Part shown: one piece after another, positions 38,581 through 48,754 of the stretch | Position numbering within the stretch: the stretch's first letter is position 1 | Layout: each line of letters opens with the position of its first letter | Assembly: GCA_024516035.1 (NCBI GenBank) | Contig: CM044955.1 | Location: forward strand, 56,726,655-56,790,654 | Direction: 5' to 3' | From: Bactericera cockerelli | Taxonomy: Eukaryota; Arthropoda; Insecta; Hemiptera; Triozidae | Length of the DNA stretch: 64,000 nucleotides | Program-made: the position numbers and the translations under genes | The notes under the pieces: model-generated | Database searches by the model: none | What the model was told of the DNA's origin: nothing | Seen by the model: only the letters and a program-made list of their open reading frames with translations

Positions 38581-38760
38581 TGTTGTTGTTGTTGTTGGTA
38601 GAGTGAGTAGAGCTGAGTTGAGTTGGTTGAGATAGAGTAGAGCTGAGTTGAGTTGAGATAGAGTAGAGCTGAGTTGCTTGGGCTAGTTGGGTCTAAGGCA
38701 CAGGCTCGATGAAACTGATGAAGTCTTGTAATCTGACCAGAGCTTTTATACAATTTCCCT
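38581..38760 (-). promoter_or_regulatory. Core promoter and repetitive leader of the spliced Polinton gene
   Basis: The minus strand reads TATAAAAGCTCTGGTCA near 38750. An arthropod-type initiator TCAGTTTC follows, with A+1 about 34 bases after the first T of the TATA box. The leader then repeats agctctactctatctcaact two to three times before the caa-rich start context. Confidence 0.7.
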
Positions 38761-39206
38761 CTCCAACTTAGAATAAAATTGCAATGATAACTGTAGGAGT
38801 GGGTCTACACGTGCGGTAACTAAACGCAAAAATACCCAGGTCACCTTTAAGTAAAATTACAACATCAAGGCTCAACGTGATTGCCAATGTAATCGCATGA
38901 TCTTTACATAATAGGAGCGGCACACAACGTGATCATGCCATTCGCATGGTCATAAAAAATAATTACGATGCAATAAATAAGAACTTTGTCTCGCTATACT
39001 TGGAAATGCCAATTACTAGTTCGCATGGTCATAAAAAATAATTACGATGCAATAAATAAGAACTTTATCTCGCTATACTTGGAAATAAGTTACGCTGCGA
39101 TTAACAAGAATGGATAAAGGTTACACGTTCCAACGTAATCAAGGAAAAAAACATGTAGGAGATAAAAAAATGATTAGACTAGCAAAAAAAAACAGTGGCG
39201 TAGGGT
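38761..39206. other. Polinton right-end noncoding region with 79-bp duplication
   Basis: 38941-39019 and 39020-39088 are near-identical (ttcgcatggtcataaaaaat, then gaactttgtctcgctatact). No coding capacity. It may hold replication or packaging signals by analogy to terminal regions of protein-primed genomes; that is inference. Confidence 0.6.
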
Positions 39207-39248
39207 GAAACGCGGCAAGAGTTCCGAGTACCAGATTTCCCTACTACT
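39207..39248. repeat. Polinton right terminal inverted repeat
   Basis: Perfect complement of 22667-22708, ending accagatttccctactact. Followed directly by the duplication AAGGAC at 39249-39254. Confidence 0.95.
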
Positions 39249-39420
39249 AAGGACCATTAGTGTTAACTATAGCAATTTGAACCAAGGAACATTAGTGTTA
39301 ATTAGTGCAATTTGAACCAAGGAACATTAGTGTTAAATAGAGCAACTTGAACCAAGGAACATTAGTGTTAAATAGAGCAATTTGAACCAAGAGGAACAGT
39401 CTTACTTAGAGCAACTTGAA
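39249..39420. repeat. 35-bp minisatellite at the Polinton target (right side)
   Basis: attagtgtta recurs at 39256, 39291, 39326 and 39361, exactly 35 bp apart, with gcaatttgaaccaaggaac in each. A decayed fifth unit runs to 39420. The first six bases are the TSD. Confidence 0.9.
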
Positions 39421-40106
39421 TTTAAAATGGCCTTGGAAAATCAGCCGGGAAAAAATGAGAATTAACATTTATCTCTATGAGATTGCTCCAGGTGTAGGCA
39501 GGTAGGAGACTGCAGATAAAACGGGGCCAAAAAATGACTTCAGACATTTCGTGGGCCGTAGACTTGGCGGGAATTTTTATACCACAAGGAGGTATTTGTT
39601 GGAGGATTTCACTAGTTTTTGTAAAATATATATCTGTCTATATGTGTGTCTGTCTGTACTCAATAATGTAAATGATGACAATGTGTCACTTCTCCCTCAT
39701 CAGAGAGAGGGGAGCCATACTACAGGATGTGCAGGCTACAACACAGACCACGAGCGTCTACAGTAGCTGTTTTTTCATGGCTTAAAAGAATGAAGGTACC
39801 TTCTAATTTAATGATGATGACAATGAAGAGTATGTTTATGTTGATAATAATGGTGAAAATATTAAACATTTTGGTCATAGAACCAAACAAGCTCAACCAT
39901 GAGGAAGAAAATAACTAATGCTGACCCTAAGTTTGGTTTGGGAAAATGCAAAGTGAAAGAAGAAAAGTGCTGATTTATAAAACAGGATTAAATCAGCTGT
40001 GATTGGTTGAAACTCCGACTTGAGAGAGGACCCGACATATCTTAAATCTAACCCTGTTTGATAATTCGGCCCTTTTAATTTTGTAAAATATCAAATACCA
40101 TCTTAC
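39421..40106. other. Rest of host intron 2, repeat fragments only
   Basis: 39690-39790 is a family E SINE body fragment (acaacacagaccacgagcgt). 39930-40075 (aaaacaggattaaatcagc) resembles 44150-44180. No exon signal. Confidence 0.5.
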
Positions 40107-40359
40107 TCAAAATACACAGGAATGTTAGAGAAGACAAGTTCTGCTATCAAGGTGGAATACTCTTGATTTATTACCCGGAGAATATTATTGAACTCTGGAA
40201 TATTTTGGATGTTCATAGGTGGCACTTCTGGACCATATACAGGGTTGAATATAGAACCGGTACGCACGTAATAGTTCGCATTTTCAAAAGAGCATCCAAA
40301 TTTTCTGATTGGTTCGTTCCTGTAGCTGGAACTGCCCCAGTATGAGCTGCCAGGAATTT
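40107..40359 (-). CDS. Unrecognised secreted protein, exon 2
   Basis: 253 bp. The acceptor aaaaatgtttcag precedes 40359; the donor ttga|gtaaga follows 40107. Phase 1 in, phase 2 out. It encodes EIPGSSYWGSSSYRNEPIRK, FGCSFENANYYVRTGSIF, NPVYGPEVPPMNIQNIPEFN and LIAELVFSNIPVYF. It is the mature N-terminus after the signal peptide and has one cysteine. The downstream exon is over 17 kb away because the Polinton lies between; without it, intron 2 would be about 1.07 kb. Confidence 0.77.
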
Positions 40360-41035
40360 CTGAAACATTTTTCAAGATACATAATTCAATCTATGAAAAA
40401 AATACACAGGGTGTAAGAAAAATGCATGTCAATTCTAAAACCATATATTTTAGAGGCCAATATAAGGGACACGCCCCCAAACTTCAGTATTTTTTGTTTT
40501 TTAAATGTATTTTGTGTGCAGTACGCTCAACTTCAAAAATTTAAATGGAACTAAATATTATTTCTAACGTTAATGAACTAACCATAAAAAATGAGTATCT
40601 TATACCTACTTCGATTTTTTTTTTTTTTTTTTTAACCTTTTTTTCATGCTCTCACAAACTTTCAAAGTTACGAGGTTTTTTGGAAAATTTCGCGGTACTT
40701 CTTTCAGTAGGGACTGATCGTGGCCTTTCCTCGCCAGAGAAAACTATTTTTTACCATACGACATATTTTTCATAATCTAATGACTAATGATTAATAAATA
40801 AAATTGTAGCATATATGATATCCTAAATCATGGTCTTATGAAACAAGGGAAAAATACAACAAATGACTAAAAAATATGTTGGATAATAAAAAATGATATT
40901 CTTCAACGATACTTCAATCACAAATATTACCATTGAAGAAGCACAAATACTATTTAATGAATATTCATAACTTGTTTTTGAATAATGTAGTCTGAAAAAC
41001 TCAATTATTACCCGTTGTTAATCTTGTTTTGAATA

Positions 41036-41040
<5 letters not shown>

Positions 41041-41072
<32 letters not shown>
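41041..41072. repeat. 32-bp poly(A)/poly(T) run
   Basis: Pure A run ending 12 bases before the exon 1 donor, that is, T-rich just inside intron 1 of the minus-strand gene. Intron 1 is 725 bp. Confidence 0.8.
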
Positions 41073-41073
<1 letters not shown>

Positions 41074-41084
41074 ATTGAGCTTAC

Positions 41085-41163
41085 CTCTGCAGCAGGCCAC
41101 AAGTAAACCTAATATCAACCAACTATTTGCGCCCCTTGAGGACACAAATCTAGACGAATTCAT
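41085..41163 (-). CDS. Unrecognised secreted protein, exon 1 with signal peptide
   Basis: ATG at 41163, donor agag|gtaagc at 41085/41084, phase 1. It encodes MNSSRFVSSRGANSWLILGL followed by LVACCR: a short polar head, a hydrophobic WLILGLLVA core and small residues, a classic signal peptide. The six exons (79, 253, 299, 195, 128 and 162 bp) sum to 1116 bp, or 371 aa plus stop, with every phase compatible. The product should be secreted and possibly cleaved near the CCRGE junction. No known family was recognised by eye. Confidence 0.75.
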
Positions 41164-41760
41164 TTGTGGAATATGCTAAATTTTTAGCAAAGAAATAAAT
41201 ATCCACAGACCTAAATTTTGATTAAGAGTTTTGTAAGTGTAAGCAGATATACATATAACTAAAAACTATGGAATATATCTACGTAATAGTTTTAATATCT
41301 AGTGTGCAGAGCTCGCAAATTTGATCTGTTTATGGATTGGAGAAAATGATTCTGTAGCTTATTCTATATTTCTAGTCTAAAACGTAGATATTCCTGCAAA
41401 AAAAAAGAAAAAACTCAAGTCTAAACACATGTGGTTCTAATTAACAATTGTACACGTACAATACGTACATGGCTTAAGTGCTTAGAAAAATTGTCAGGTT
41501 ATCATTCTATCAGCAAAAATTACACTTCGTGTGGAAAAAAAGGTAGATGTGGAAAAAAAGGTAGAAAAAAAGGTAGCGGATGATTCCTAAAAAGAAGTGA
41601 TATCATGAGTAATAAACGCCTAAATTGGCTTTTCTTTCATTGCTGTAAAATGAATAAGCTTGTGAAACTCTTGTCGTTCTATTTTGTGTACATAAATCGG
41701 TCAGAACCTCTTGACTTTTACATTCACGATCATACATTATTTTCTATTTCAAAGTTTTTT
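41164..41760. other. 5' flank of the secreted-protein gene
   Basis: AT-rich. Short gtagaaaaaaaggtag repeats at 41530-41580. No clear TATA/Inr pair could be assigned. Confidence 0.4.
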
Positions 41761-41764
41761 CTTT

Positions 41765-41960
41765 TTTTTGGGTTTAAACGTCGCTTTCAAAAGCATGGTC
41801 ATATCACGACGGGGGTGTTACCCTTCATTCGTAGGAAACTCATAAACCCGCTACCCACATGAACCTCATCCAGACTGGATTGGGCTGCATTACCAGAATC
41901 ACGAACTCCTCACCACGTTGGACATTGCTTAACTTCGGTGATCCCATGAGAACCATGTTC
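41765..41960 (-). mobile_element. 5S-derived SINE
   Basis: On the minus strand: 5S internal promoter gggatcaccgaagttaagca near 41945, then the shared body gatgaggttcatgtgggta and a tail that ends gaaagcgacgtttaaac. Confidence 0.75.
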
Positions 41961-42035
41961 TAAAACACAGACCATATCTATCAGTTCACCAGATAATTAG
42001 AACCCGCACCCTGTTCTATGCCACAGACCTAGCAC

Positions 42036-42310
42036 CATCACTAGCTCAGTGGTTAGGCACTCGCTTCCCATACGAAAGATCCGGGTTCGATCACCCAAGC
42101 CGATAAAAAATTTGCATTCTACATTTGATTACAGTTGTTTATAGGCGATACCTTCCGGTGCGTTCGTGTTGACCCAGCACCTGAATGGGAAGTATTGTGT
42201 CTCAGTCTTCTCACTCATGAGATTGGAGGCATTGGGCAAGATATTACAACGACCACAAGCGTCTACAATCTACAGTAGGCAACAAAATAAAAAAAGCTCT
42301 AAAACACTCT
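42036..42310 (+). mobile_element. tRNA-derived SINE, family E
   Basis: The head is actagctcagtggttaggca, the B box ccgggttcgatcacccaag, and the body gataccttccggtgcgttcg and cacaagcgtctacaatc. Better copy at 48755-49045; body fragments at 42330-42540 and 39690-39790. Confidence 0.8.
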
Positions 42311-42329
42311 TAAAAAAAGTATTCTTAAT

Positions 42330-42540
42330 TTGGTTACAATTTGTTTGTAAGGGATATGTTCCGGTAGCTACAGTTGACCCAGGACCAAAATGGGAAGTAA
42401 ATGGGAAGTGTCACTTCTCGCCCATCAGAGAGGGTTAATACTACGGGATGGGCAAGCTACAACACAGACCACAAGCGTCTACTACATAGCTTCTGTTTCA
42501 TATCTTCGAAATAAAAAAGTCTGAGAAACACTCTTTAAAA
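42330..42540 (+). mobile_element. Family E SINE body without head
   Basis: Begins ttggttacaatttgtttgta and continues to aagtctgagaaacactcttt; 5' truncated. Directly behind the previous copy. Confidence 0.7.
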
Positions 42541-42810
42541 AAAAGAGAAATTCATCAGATCACCAGTCAATTTAAACCCGCACCCTAACCTTACACCACT
42601 GCATCGCCGAGCGCCATGGTATCATGATCACTGTGTTATCTACACCCATATCCGGCGCTTGCAATTCCACGACATGCGAGACGGGCAACCTCGGAAGTAG
42701 ACAAGTTATCATAGACACAGATACCATCTCATCTCTACAGGTCGCTAACAAATAAAAAACATAACTATACCTTCTCCCATTTCTCAGCTAGGTATGCACA
42801 AGTGTTTATA

Positions 42811-42879
42811 CAGGGTGTCCATAAAGTCTGGACCCACCCCAGACTTTATGGACCCACCCCAGACTTTATGGACACCCTG
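42811..42879. mobile_element. 69-bp mariner-type MITE
   Basis: CAGGGTGTCCATAAAGTCTG at the left, its complement at the right, TA on both sides (42809-42810, 42880-42881). The central agactttatggacccacccc is duplicated. Almost pure inverted repeat. Confidence 0.85.
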
Positions 42880-42919
42880 TATATCTCCCTTGCCTTTATA
42901 CCATATTAGCTAATGTTGC

Positions 42920-43235
42920 TATTGGAGTCGGCATTGTTCAACCTCATAATTGAGTTAAGGTGGAACACGTTTTTTATGACTGGATGCCCTTTCTAAAGCC
43001 AACGATTTTATTTGGCTTTAACGTCCTGATCAGAACGGGAGTGTTACCCTCCATTCGCTGGGAATCGTACCAGCTACCCACTTTAACCTCACTCAGCCTG
43101 GGTAGGGCCGGCAATTCCAGCCTCACGTGTTTGGAGGGAACAGAATTTTCTTCGAAAAGTCTGCTCCAACCGGGATCGAACTCGGGATCTGTGGACTACG
43201 GGCAGTAGTCACAACCATTACGCCACGGAGGCATA
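42920..43235 (-). mobile_element. tRNA-derived SINE, family F
   Basis: Minus-strand head gcctccgtggcgtaatggtt near 43230, B box gggttcgatcccggttgg-like near 43170, body ctgagtgaggttaaagtgg. Well preserved. Confidence 0.8.
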
Positions 43236-43239
43236 CAAG

Positions 43240-43355
43240 TGTTTGTACGTCATAATATTTGTGAGCTAGGTACAGTACAATAATAATTGTTTATACGTTA
43301 TAATATTTGTGAGCTAGGTATGTAAATTGTACAAGTGTTTATACGTCATAATATT
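43240..43355. repeat. Short tandem duplication
   Basis: acaagtgtttatacgtcata and atatttgtgagctaggtat recur three times in ~110 bp. Confidence 0.7.
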
Positions 43356-43955
43356 AGTAAGTCATAAAAAAGCCAATTAGCTGCCGTCTGCGCATGACTA
43401 AAAAATCAGCAGGACTTGTGTGGCATTCGAATAATAGGAAAATACCTCAGTGATATCGACACAACTATTCACTATATGGACACCTTATTAGTCAAACTTG
43501 ATTTGACTTTCCTACACTCGAAAAAAAAACAAGTATAAAAAATATTTACTTAGATTCCTGAGTCATAAAGTTAAAACAGTTCCGTATGACTAACAACAAA
43601 TTGGTCGGACGTGTTTCGAATATTCGGCGGTGACAAGAATTCCGTCCGTGGCCTGGGATCGACTCGCTAATGACCATATTGAGAAGCCTGGACTTGAACT
43701 TTGCATACCCCGCACCCAGCTGCCTACTCGACCTCCCACACCCAGAGCTCTAAGTTCGAATCCCCATCGTGTGCTAGCAATCATTTTCATATTTCATTAT
43801 CATGAGAGAGAGCGAGAGATTTTTTATCTTGTTGGAAACTTTTTGCAAATTTTTGAATGAGTGTCTTGAGTGCTCGAGTCTGTTCTAATAGTTTTAATAG
43901 TTTCTGATTCCAGGCTCGGTCTTGGGTGTTAAACACCGTCCTGTTTCTATTGGCT
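43356..43955. other. Intergenic, no gene seen
   Basis: A tRNA-like ctaagttcgaatccccatcg lies at 43751, probably a SINE head relic. Nothing else supported. Confidence 0.4.
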
Positions 43956-43959
43956 ATAT

Positions 43960-44065
43960 TCTATTAAACAGATTTAATCAAGTTTTATTTACAGATAGTA
44001 TATAAAATTTACAAGAAATAAAGTTGAAATTATTAAACAAAACTTGATCAAGGGCGGTACTAATT
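43960..44065 (-). repeat. Dispersed 3'-end repeat
   Basis: Reverse copy of 52960-53120: attaaacagatttaatcaag, then aaacttgatcaagggcgg. Looks like a retroelement 3' end. Confidence 0.65.
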
Positions 44066-44149
44066 ATACACATGTAGGTATGATCGCTCCGGGGCTGACT
44101 TTTGGTTTTGAAGGGCGATTTGAAAAGGGATGCCTTTTCTCAAACCCGA

Positions 44150-44460
44150 ATTATGAAACAGGATTGTATCAACTAATTCTTTTTTTTTATTTTAAAGAGC
44201 TATAACTGTTCCCCGGAACCGTTTTCGCATTACTTCAAGGCACTTTACCTTTACATCCATGCCATTCAGGCAACGGATTTATGAAACAGGATTAGATCAA
44301 CTAATTCTTTTTTTAAAGGTAACTGTTCCCCGGAACCGCTTTTGCATTACTTCAGGGCACTTTACCTTTACATCCATGCCATTCAGGTATATAACGGAGA
44401 ATTTTCTGCTCCGGCCGGGATTTGAACCTGCAACCGTAACCAATGTTCTTAACCACTAAA
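44150..44460 (-). mobile_element. Family D SINE with local duplication
   Basis: aaacaggattgtatcaacta plus the SINE 3' part (ccccggaaccgttttcgcat) occurs twice, ~125 bp apart. The second is followed by the head (ggccgggatttgaacctgc). Confidence 0.75.
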
Positions 44461-45084
44461 AAAAATGTTGTAAAAAGTAATGTTTGTACTTCTTTTCCAT
44501 AGTCCTCTGGGTGGACAGGAGCTTGAATAAGAAGTAGTAATTTAATCAGATCAGATCTAACTAGCCGTCACTTTAATTATTTTCCAGAGTGTTATAAAAC
44601 AAAAATCCCACCGTCTTCTCAACAGCTGGTTCCAGACCGATTGGTTTCCTCAGTCCGTGTCATCCGGAAGTGTCAACCTATCTAGGAACCTTCAAAACCG
44701 CAACAAAAACATCACCCTACAGTGCTTCTGTGTTGAATGACAAGTGGTTCAGTCCCTGGGCTCGGCATCAAAGTCGTTAGCAAAGATGCTAATCTAGCCA
44801 TTATACAGCTGTTAAGATTATGGACAGGAATATTGAGTAGGTAAGTACATGTCCACTTGAGTGCATTTCATTTTGATTGAGGTGCTGACCTACAAAACTT
44901 TGTATGCATCTAGTCTGATGCTTTGCAGCATTGAGCATTGAGGTCCCTCATTCATATCCAATTAGGTGGGCTATTTCTATTATGTTAACATCGTGTCGAA
45001 ACCAATTTACGAGCAATGCAAATAAGGTTGTTTCAATATTTGCATTCAGGACTCAAGTCAAGGGCTTGTTAGACATCGGTGATG
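44461..45084. other. Intergenic, no gene seen
   Basis: No repeat or exon could be supported. Confidence 0.4.
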
Positions 45085-45091
45085 GATAATA

Positions 45092-45790
45092 ATAATAATA
45101 CTCTTTAGTGGAAGGTAACCACCAGGAGAGGTTAATGCTCAAAGCATTTTCTCCCCACCTAACCCTCAGAGTCTTATTGTTATGTGGTCACAAACTCAAA
45201 TTAATATCTCTTAACATGTACAAAAACTGGGGGGGGGGATGCATATTTTACTTAATTTTTTTCTTAAACCATAATTTTATAGTTACATTACTGTCATGAG
45301 GGGGGGGGGTGCATATTTTACTTAACTTTTCTGCTATTGTATTTAATTTTTCATCAATCTGTCCCGGTCTAATATCCTTAACCTGTATATTTTCCTGTGA
45401 AATACCTAACAAAATGGCAGAAATACAAATTATAGGAGAGGGGGGGGGGGTGTATATTATACTGTAATTTTCCTTGTATTATATCTCTTAACATGTACTT
45501 TTTTTTCCCTGTAAAATATTAACTAATGCAAACTGGGGAGGGGGGGGTGTATAATTTTCTTCTGTTGTATAATATTGTTTCATTAATCTGTCACCTATGT
45601 TATATTTCCTGTGTTTGTAAAATAAAACTACAACTTAAGTTGTGAATATGTTATTAATAAAAAACTCAAATTAATGAGGAAAAATTCATGCACTGTGTGG
45701 GATTCGAACCAACGGATCCCTACGTTACCTGGATTACCAGACCAGCGCATTAACCACAGAACTATTAGTGCACTATTATCTCAGCATGCG
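45092..45790 (-). mobile_element. Family A SINE split by an insertion
   Basis: The tail half (ctttagtggaaggtaaccac to aaactcaaattaat) is at 45107-45205. The head half (ttaatgaggaaaaattcatg, B box rc gggattcgaaccaacgg) is at 45662-45790. The 14 bases aaactcaaattaat are repeated at both junctions. Confidence 0.85.
45206..45661 (+). mobile_element. 456-bp insertion with 14-bp target duplication
   Basis: Flanked by aaactcaaattaat (45192-45205 and 45662-45675). It contains four G9-10 runs, each followed by tgcatattttactta- or tgtatat-type sequence, and ends aataaaaa-like (gttattaataaa). The long TSD and A-rich end point to reverse-transcriptase-mediated insertion. Confidence 0.7.
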
Positions 45791-46238
45791 GGTAGTCGTG
45801 AGTTCAAGTCCCTCAGGAGACGCCAAACATGGACTAAAATGCTTTTTCGTGACAAAGTACAGAAATCGAAGCAGTCAATAGAAATCCCTAGTACCTAATT
45901 GACAGATTGGTTCACAATTCCACAAGTACCTCTGAGAATCAAAGTCATTATCGGCCTTCGCTCAGGTTGTCATTATCAATTGACACAGTTCCGATTTCCG
46001 AGTTAAGCCTGGTGATTATCTCTCCCATTACATCAATAATAATTGACAATTACGTTATTATTATATTTGTAAGCGAATTAGTCCCAAGGCGTACATCATC
46101 TCTCGATTAAGACTGCCATTTTTAACAAGATTTCTAGGTTTGGCCCATATAAATCATATAGGACATGTGCTATTACAAAAACACCTTTGTGATTTCATCA
46201 ATGTAATGTTCATTATTTTTTTTTATCAGCAATATGAT
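45791..46238. other. Intergenic; includes hAT target duplication
   Basis: No gene seen. A tRNA-like gtgagttcaagtccctcagg lies at 45793. 46231-46238 (aatatgat) is the left target duplication of the next element. Confidence 0.5.
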
Positions 46239-47889
46239 CAAGGGCGTAGGCAGCGTGGAGCAGGTAGGAGCAGGTGCTCCTACCTAAAAATGCTTAATGA
46301 GTATGCAATTTGTGAAGGGGCTCCTTCACAGATATTGAATTGAATATAAGGAAGATATTGAAAAAAAAAACCCATTAAAATATAAGGAAAGTAAAAAACT
46401 GCAGTGTCGCTCCTTGTGATGGTTATATTGTTATTTTGTACCTATACATATAGTCGTAATATTCCATACAACCGATGGCATAAAACTGGCCAAGTTAGAG
46501 GATAGTTTGCAGTTAAAAACATACAAAATGAGGAACTCAGAAAACGGGTTTTAGTAAAATAAATAATTTAGTACCAAGATAACTTGGCCGCAAACAAGAT
46601 ATCACTGCATTCATTGGCGAAACCTTTTTGGATAGAAGTTCTGGAACTTGGCCCTTTTTTTAACGGTAGTTTTTTTGTCGGATATCATTACTTTTTGTAA
46701 ATGGTTCGTTTCACAGCACGTTTCACTACTTTTTATTAATTTTTTTTAGGATTCTTCACTTTATTATGCTCCCTAAAACGACACCGTTTAACAACAGAAA
46801 TAGTGCGAAAGTGCCGGTTTTCAGATTTTTCCCTGTATTTTTACAGTAAACCCTAGCTAGCACCATGCAAAATGTCAGCTTTGTAGGTAGTAGAGAAGTA
46901 CCTCATAATTTATATACCATAATCGAGTATATTTCCTCCCTAAAATAACACCGTTTAACAGCATGATAAGTGCGAAAGTTCGGTTTTCAGATTTTTCCCT
47001 GTACTTTTACAATGAACCCTAGCACCATACAAAATTTCATCTATGTAGGTAATATCGAAGTGCCTCATAATTTTATGCATAGTCGAGTATACTTTCTCCC
47101 TAAAGTAACACAGTTTAACCGCAGAAATAGTGCGAAAGTGCCGGTTTTCAGATTTTTCCCTGTACTTTTACAATAAACCCATCATGCAAAATTTCAGCTT
47201 TTTAGGTAGTAGGGAAGTGCCTCATAATTTATATACTAATATAGTATACTTTCTCCCTAAAACGACACCGTTTAACAGTTTTCAGAACTTTTTTAGATTT
47301 TTCCCTGTACTTTTACAATAAACCCTACCATCATGCAAAATTTCAGCTTTCTAGGTAGTCAGGAAGTGCCTCATAATTTTGATGATCTGTCAGTCAGCCA
47401 GTATCAAAATCGCAAATTTCAAAATTACATTCTTCTGAAAGTTTTTTGCATGGAGTCTTTAAATTTTCAATGTCTTTTTAATGATATTAGGACAATCTCT
47501 GTTTCATATCTCTATGATCAGTTGAACCGAAGATATGAGGGTGTGAAAAACCGGGTGAATCGGTTCGTGTAAAGATACACTGCCGTGCTTGCTGGAACTT
47601 GGCCTGGCGCACTGCCGTGCGCTCAGATATAAAAAAAGGTTGGGTAAGGCTGCCCTAGGTTACAAGTCCCATCTGTTCCTGTGAAGAATTTCCCCAAAAT
47701 ACGGCTTTAAATTTTTTTCCCCAATTTGGGAAAAAACTCAATCTGGCAACCACAAAAACGTAAGTAGTTATAAAATATCAGGTATACCTTCTTTATACTA
47801 AACTTTTTTTTCGGAGTTGCTGGACGCCCCCCCCCCCTGCTCCGGCCGGAAACTGCCCCTACCTAACGCAAATGCTGCCTACGCCCTTG
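46239..47889. mobile_element. Non-autonomous hAT element
   Basis: 1651 bp with inverted ends CAAGGGCGTAGGCAGC / GCTGCCTACGCCCTTG and an 8-bp duplication AATATGAT (46231-46238, 47890-47897), both typical of hAT transposons. The interior 46770-47350 is a ~158-bp tandem repeat (acaccgtttaaca, gtgcgaaagtgccggttttc, ttcagcttt.taggtagt), about four units. No transposase. Confidence 0.9.
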
Positions 47890-48034
47890 AATATGATGCT
47901 CATTATTTATTATATCTGCAGTGCTGAGTGCTCTTGGATTGATGGAACAAAGAAATTGATGGATGAGAAGTATTCATACTGTGTTTATTTGTTCTCTATG
48001 ACGAGTATCCTATTTATGTGTACCTAGAGATTAC

Positions 48035-48225
48035 TGTGCTCTGGTTGTCAAGTGGTTAACGCGCTAGTCTGGTGATTCAGTCAGTGTCGGGATCCGATGG
48101 TTTGAATCCCACCTCGACACTGACGGTTTGAGTATGTAGCTGGTTTGTAAGTTTCCAGCGAATGGAGGATAACACCTGCGTCGTGATATGACCATGCAGT
48201 TGAAAGCGACGTAAAAAAAAAAAAA
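48035..48225 (+). mobile_element. Chimeric tRNA-headed SINE
   Basis: Head gttgtcaagtggttaacgcg and B box gatggtttgaatcccacc (family A type), joined to the tail of the 5S-type SINE (gtttccagcgaatggagg, then ccatgcagttgaaagcgacg and a poly(A)). Confidence 0.75.
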
Positions 48226-48750
48226 AAAACAACAATATGAGTATGATTCAAAATACAATAGGTTCTAATACCCTGTATATTTGGATTGTTATTTATTGGT
48301 TCTGTATCGGACTGATTATATTATTAGTTTTAACCTCTCCGTTCTCATGCAATTATCATACAATAGACACAATCCATATTGTTCAAGATAATCATATGCA
48401 CGTGATGAGAAAGAGTCGTGAAACCAATCTGAATATATTCAGACTACTCTGGGATGCAGTTTCAATGAGAGCTTTGATCATGAGATCATTGTCATTGGTT
48501 AGGTGTTGAATTGTTTTGAGATTGCAAGTTGCTATAAAAGTCAAGTTATTTTCTGGATCAGTAGCTTTGAATATTTATTCTGTGAGATAAAGTGTGGAGT
48601 TGTAATGGGTAGTTAAAGATAACGTTTATATTTACTGAATGGTTTGTAGTTGTAGCATAATTTAGAACCTCTAAGTCCACTTTGAGCAGATGCATAATTT
48701 TAAATTTAGAGCTTTCGCATGTAATCAGTATCATTATAAACAGAAAAGTG
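48226..48750. other. Intergenic, no gene seen
   Basis: Two short ORFs (48237-48509 and 48558-48821) lack any supporting signal. Confidence 0.4.
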
Positions 48751-48754
48751 AGAA

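Larger units (their letters stand above)
22667..39248. mobile_element. Complete Polinton/Maverick element
   Basis: 16,582 bp with perfect 42-bp terminal inverted repeats starting AGTAGTAGGG and a 6-bp duplication AAGGAC on both sides. These are the diagnostic ends of Polintons. It encodes, left to right: an unknown ORF (-), a W/FI-repeat protein (-), integrase (-), a fibre-like protein (-), a basic protein split by a frameshift (-), ATPase (-), pVI-protease (-), minor capsid (+), major capsid (+), dUTPase (-), a small acidic ORF (-), an unknown ORF (-), PolB (-) and a spliced gene (-). It is much more AT-rich than the flanks. PolB, integrase, ATPase, protease and both capsid frames are open from end to end, suggesting a young insertion. 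It lies in intron 2 of the host gene. Confidence 0.97.

Noticed and set aside
22667..39248. An integrated adenovirus, virophage or giant-virus fragment
   Set aside because: The integrase with chromodomain, 6-bp TSD, AG-starting TIRs and gene set fit a Polinton; dUTPase and FI-repeats alone do not change this.
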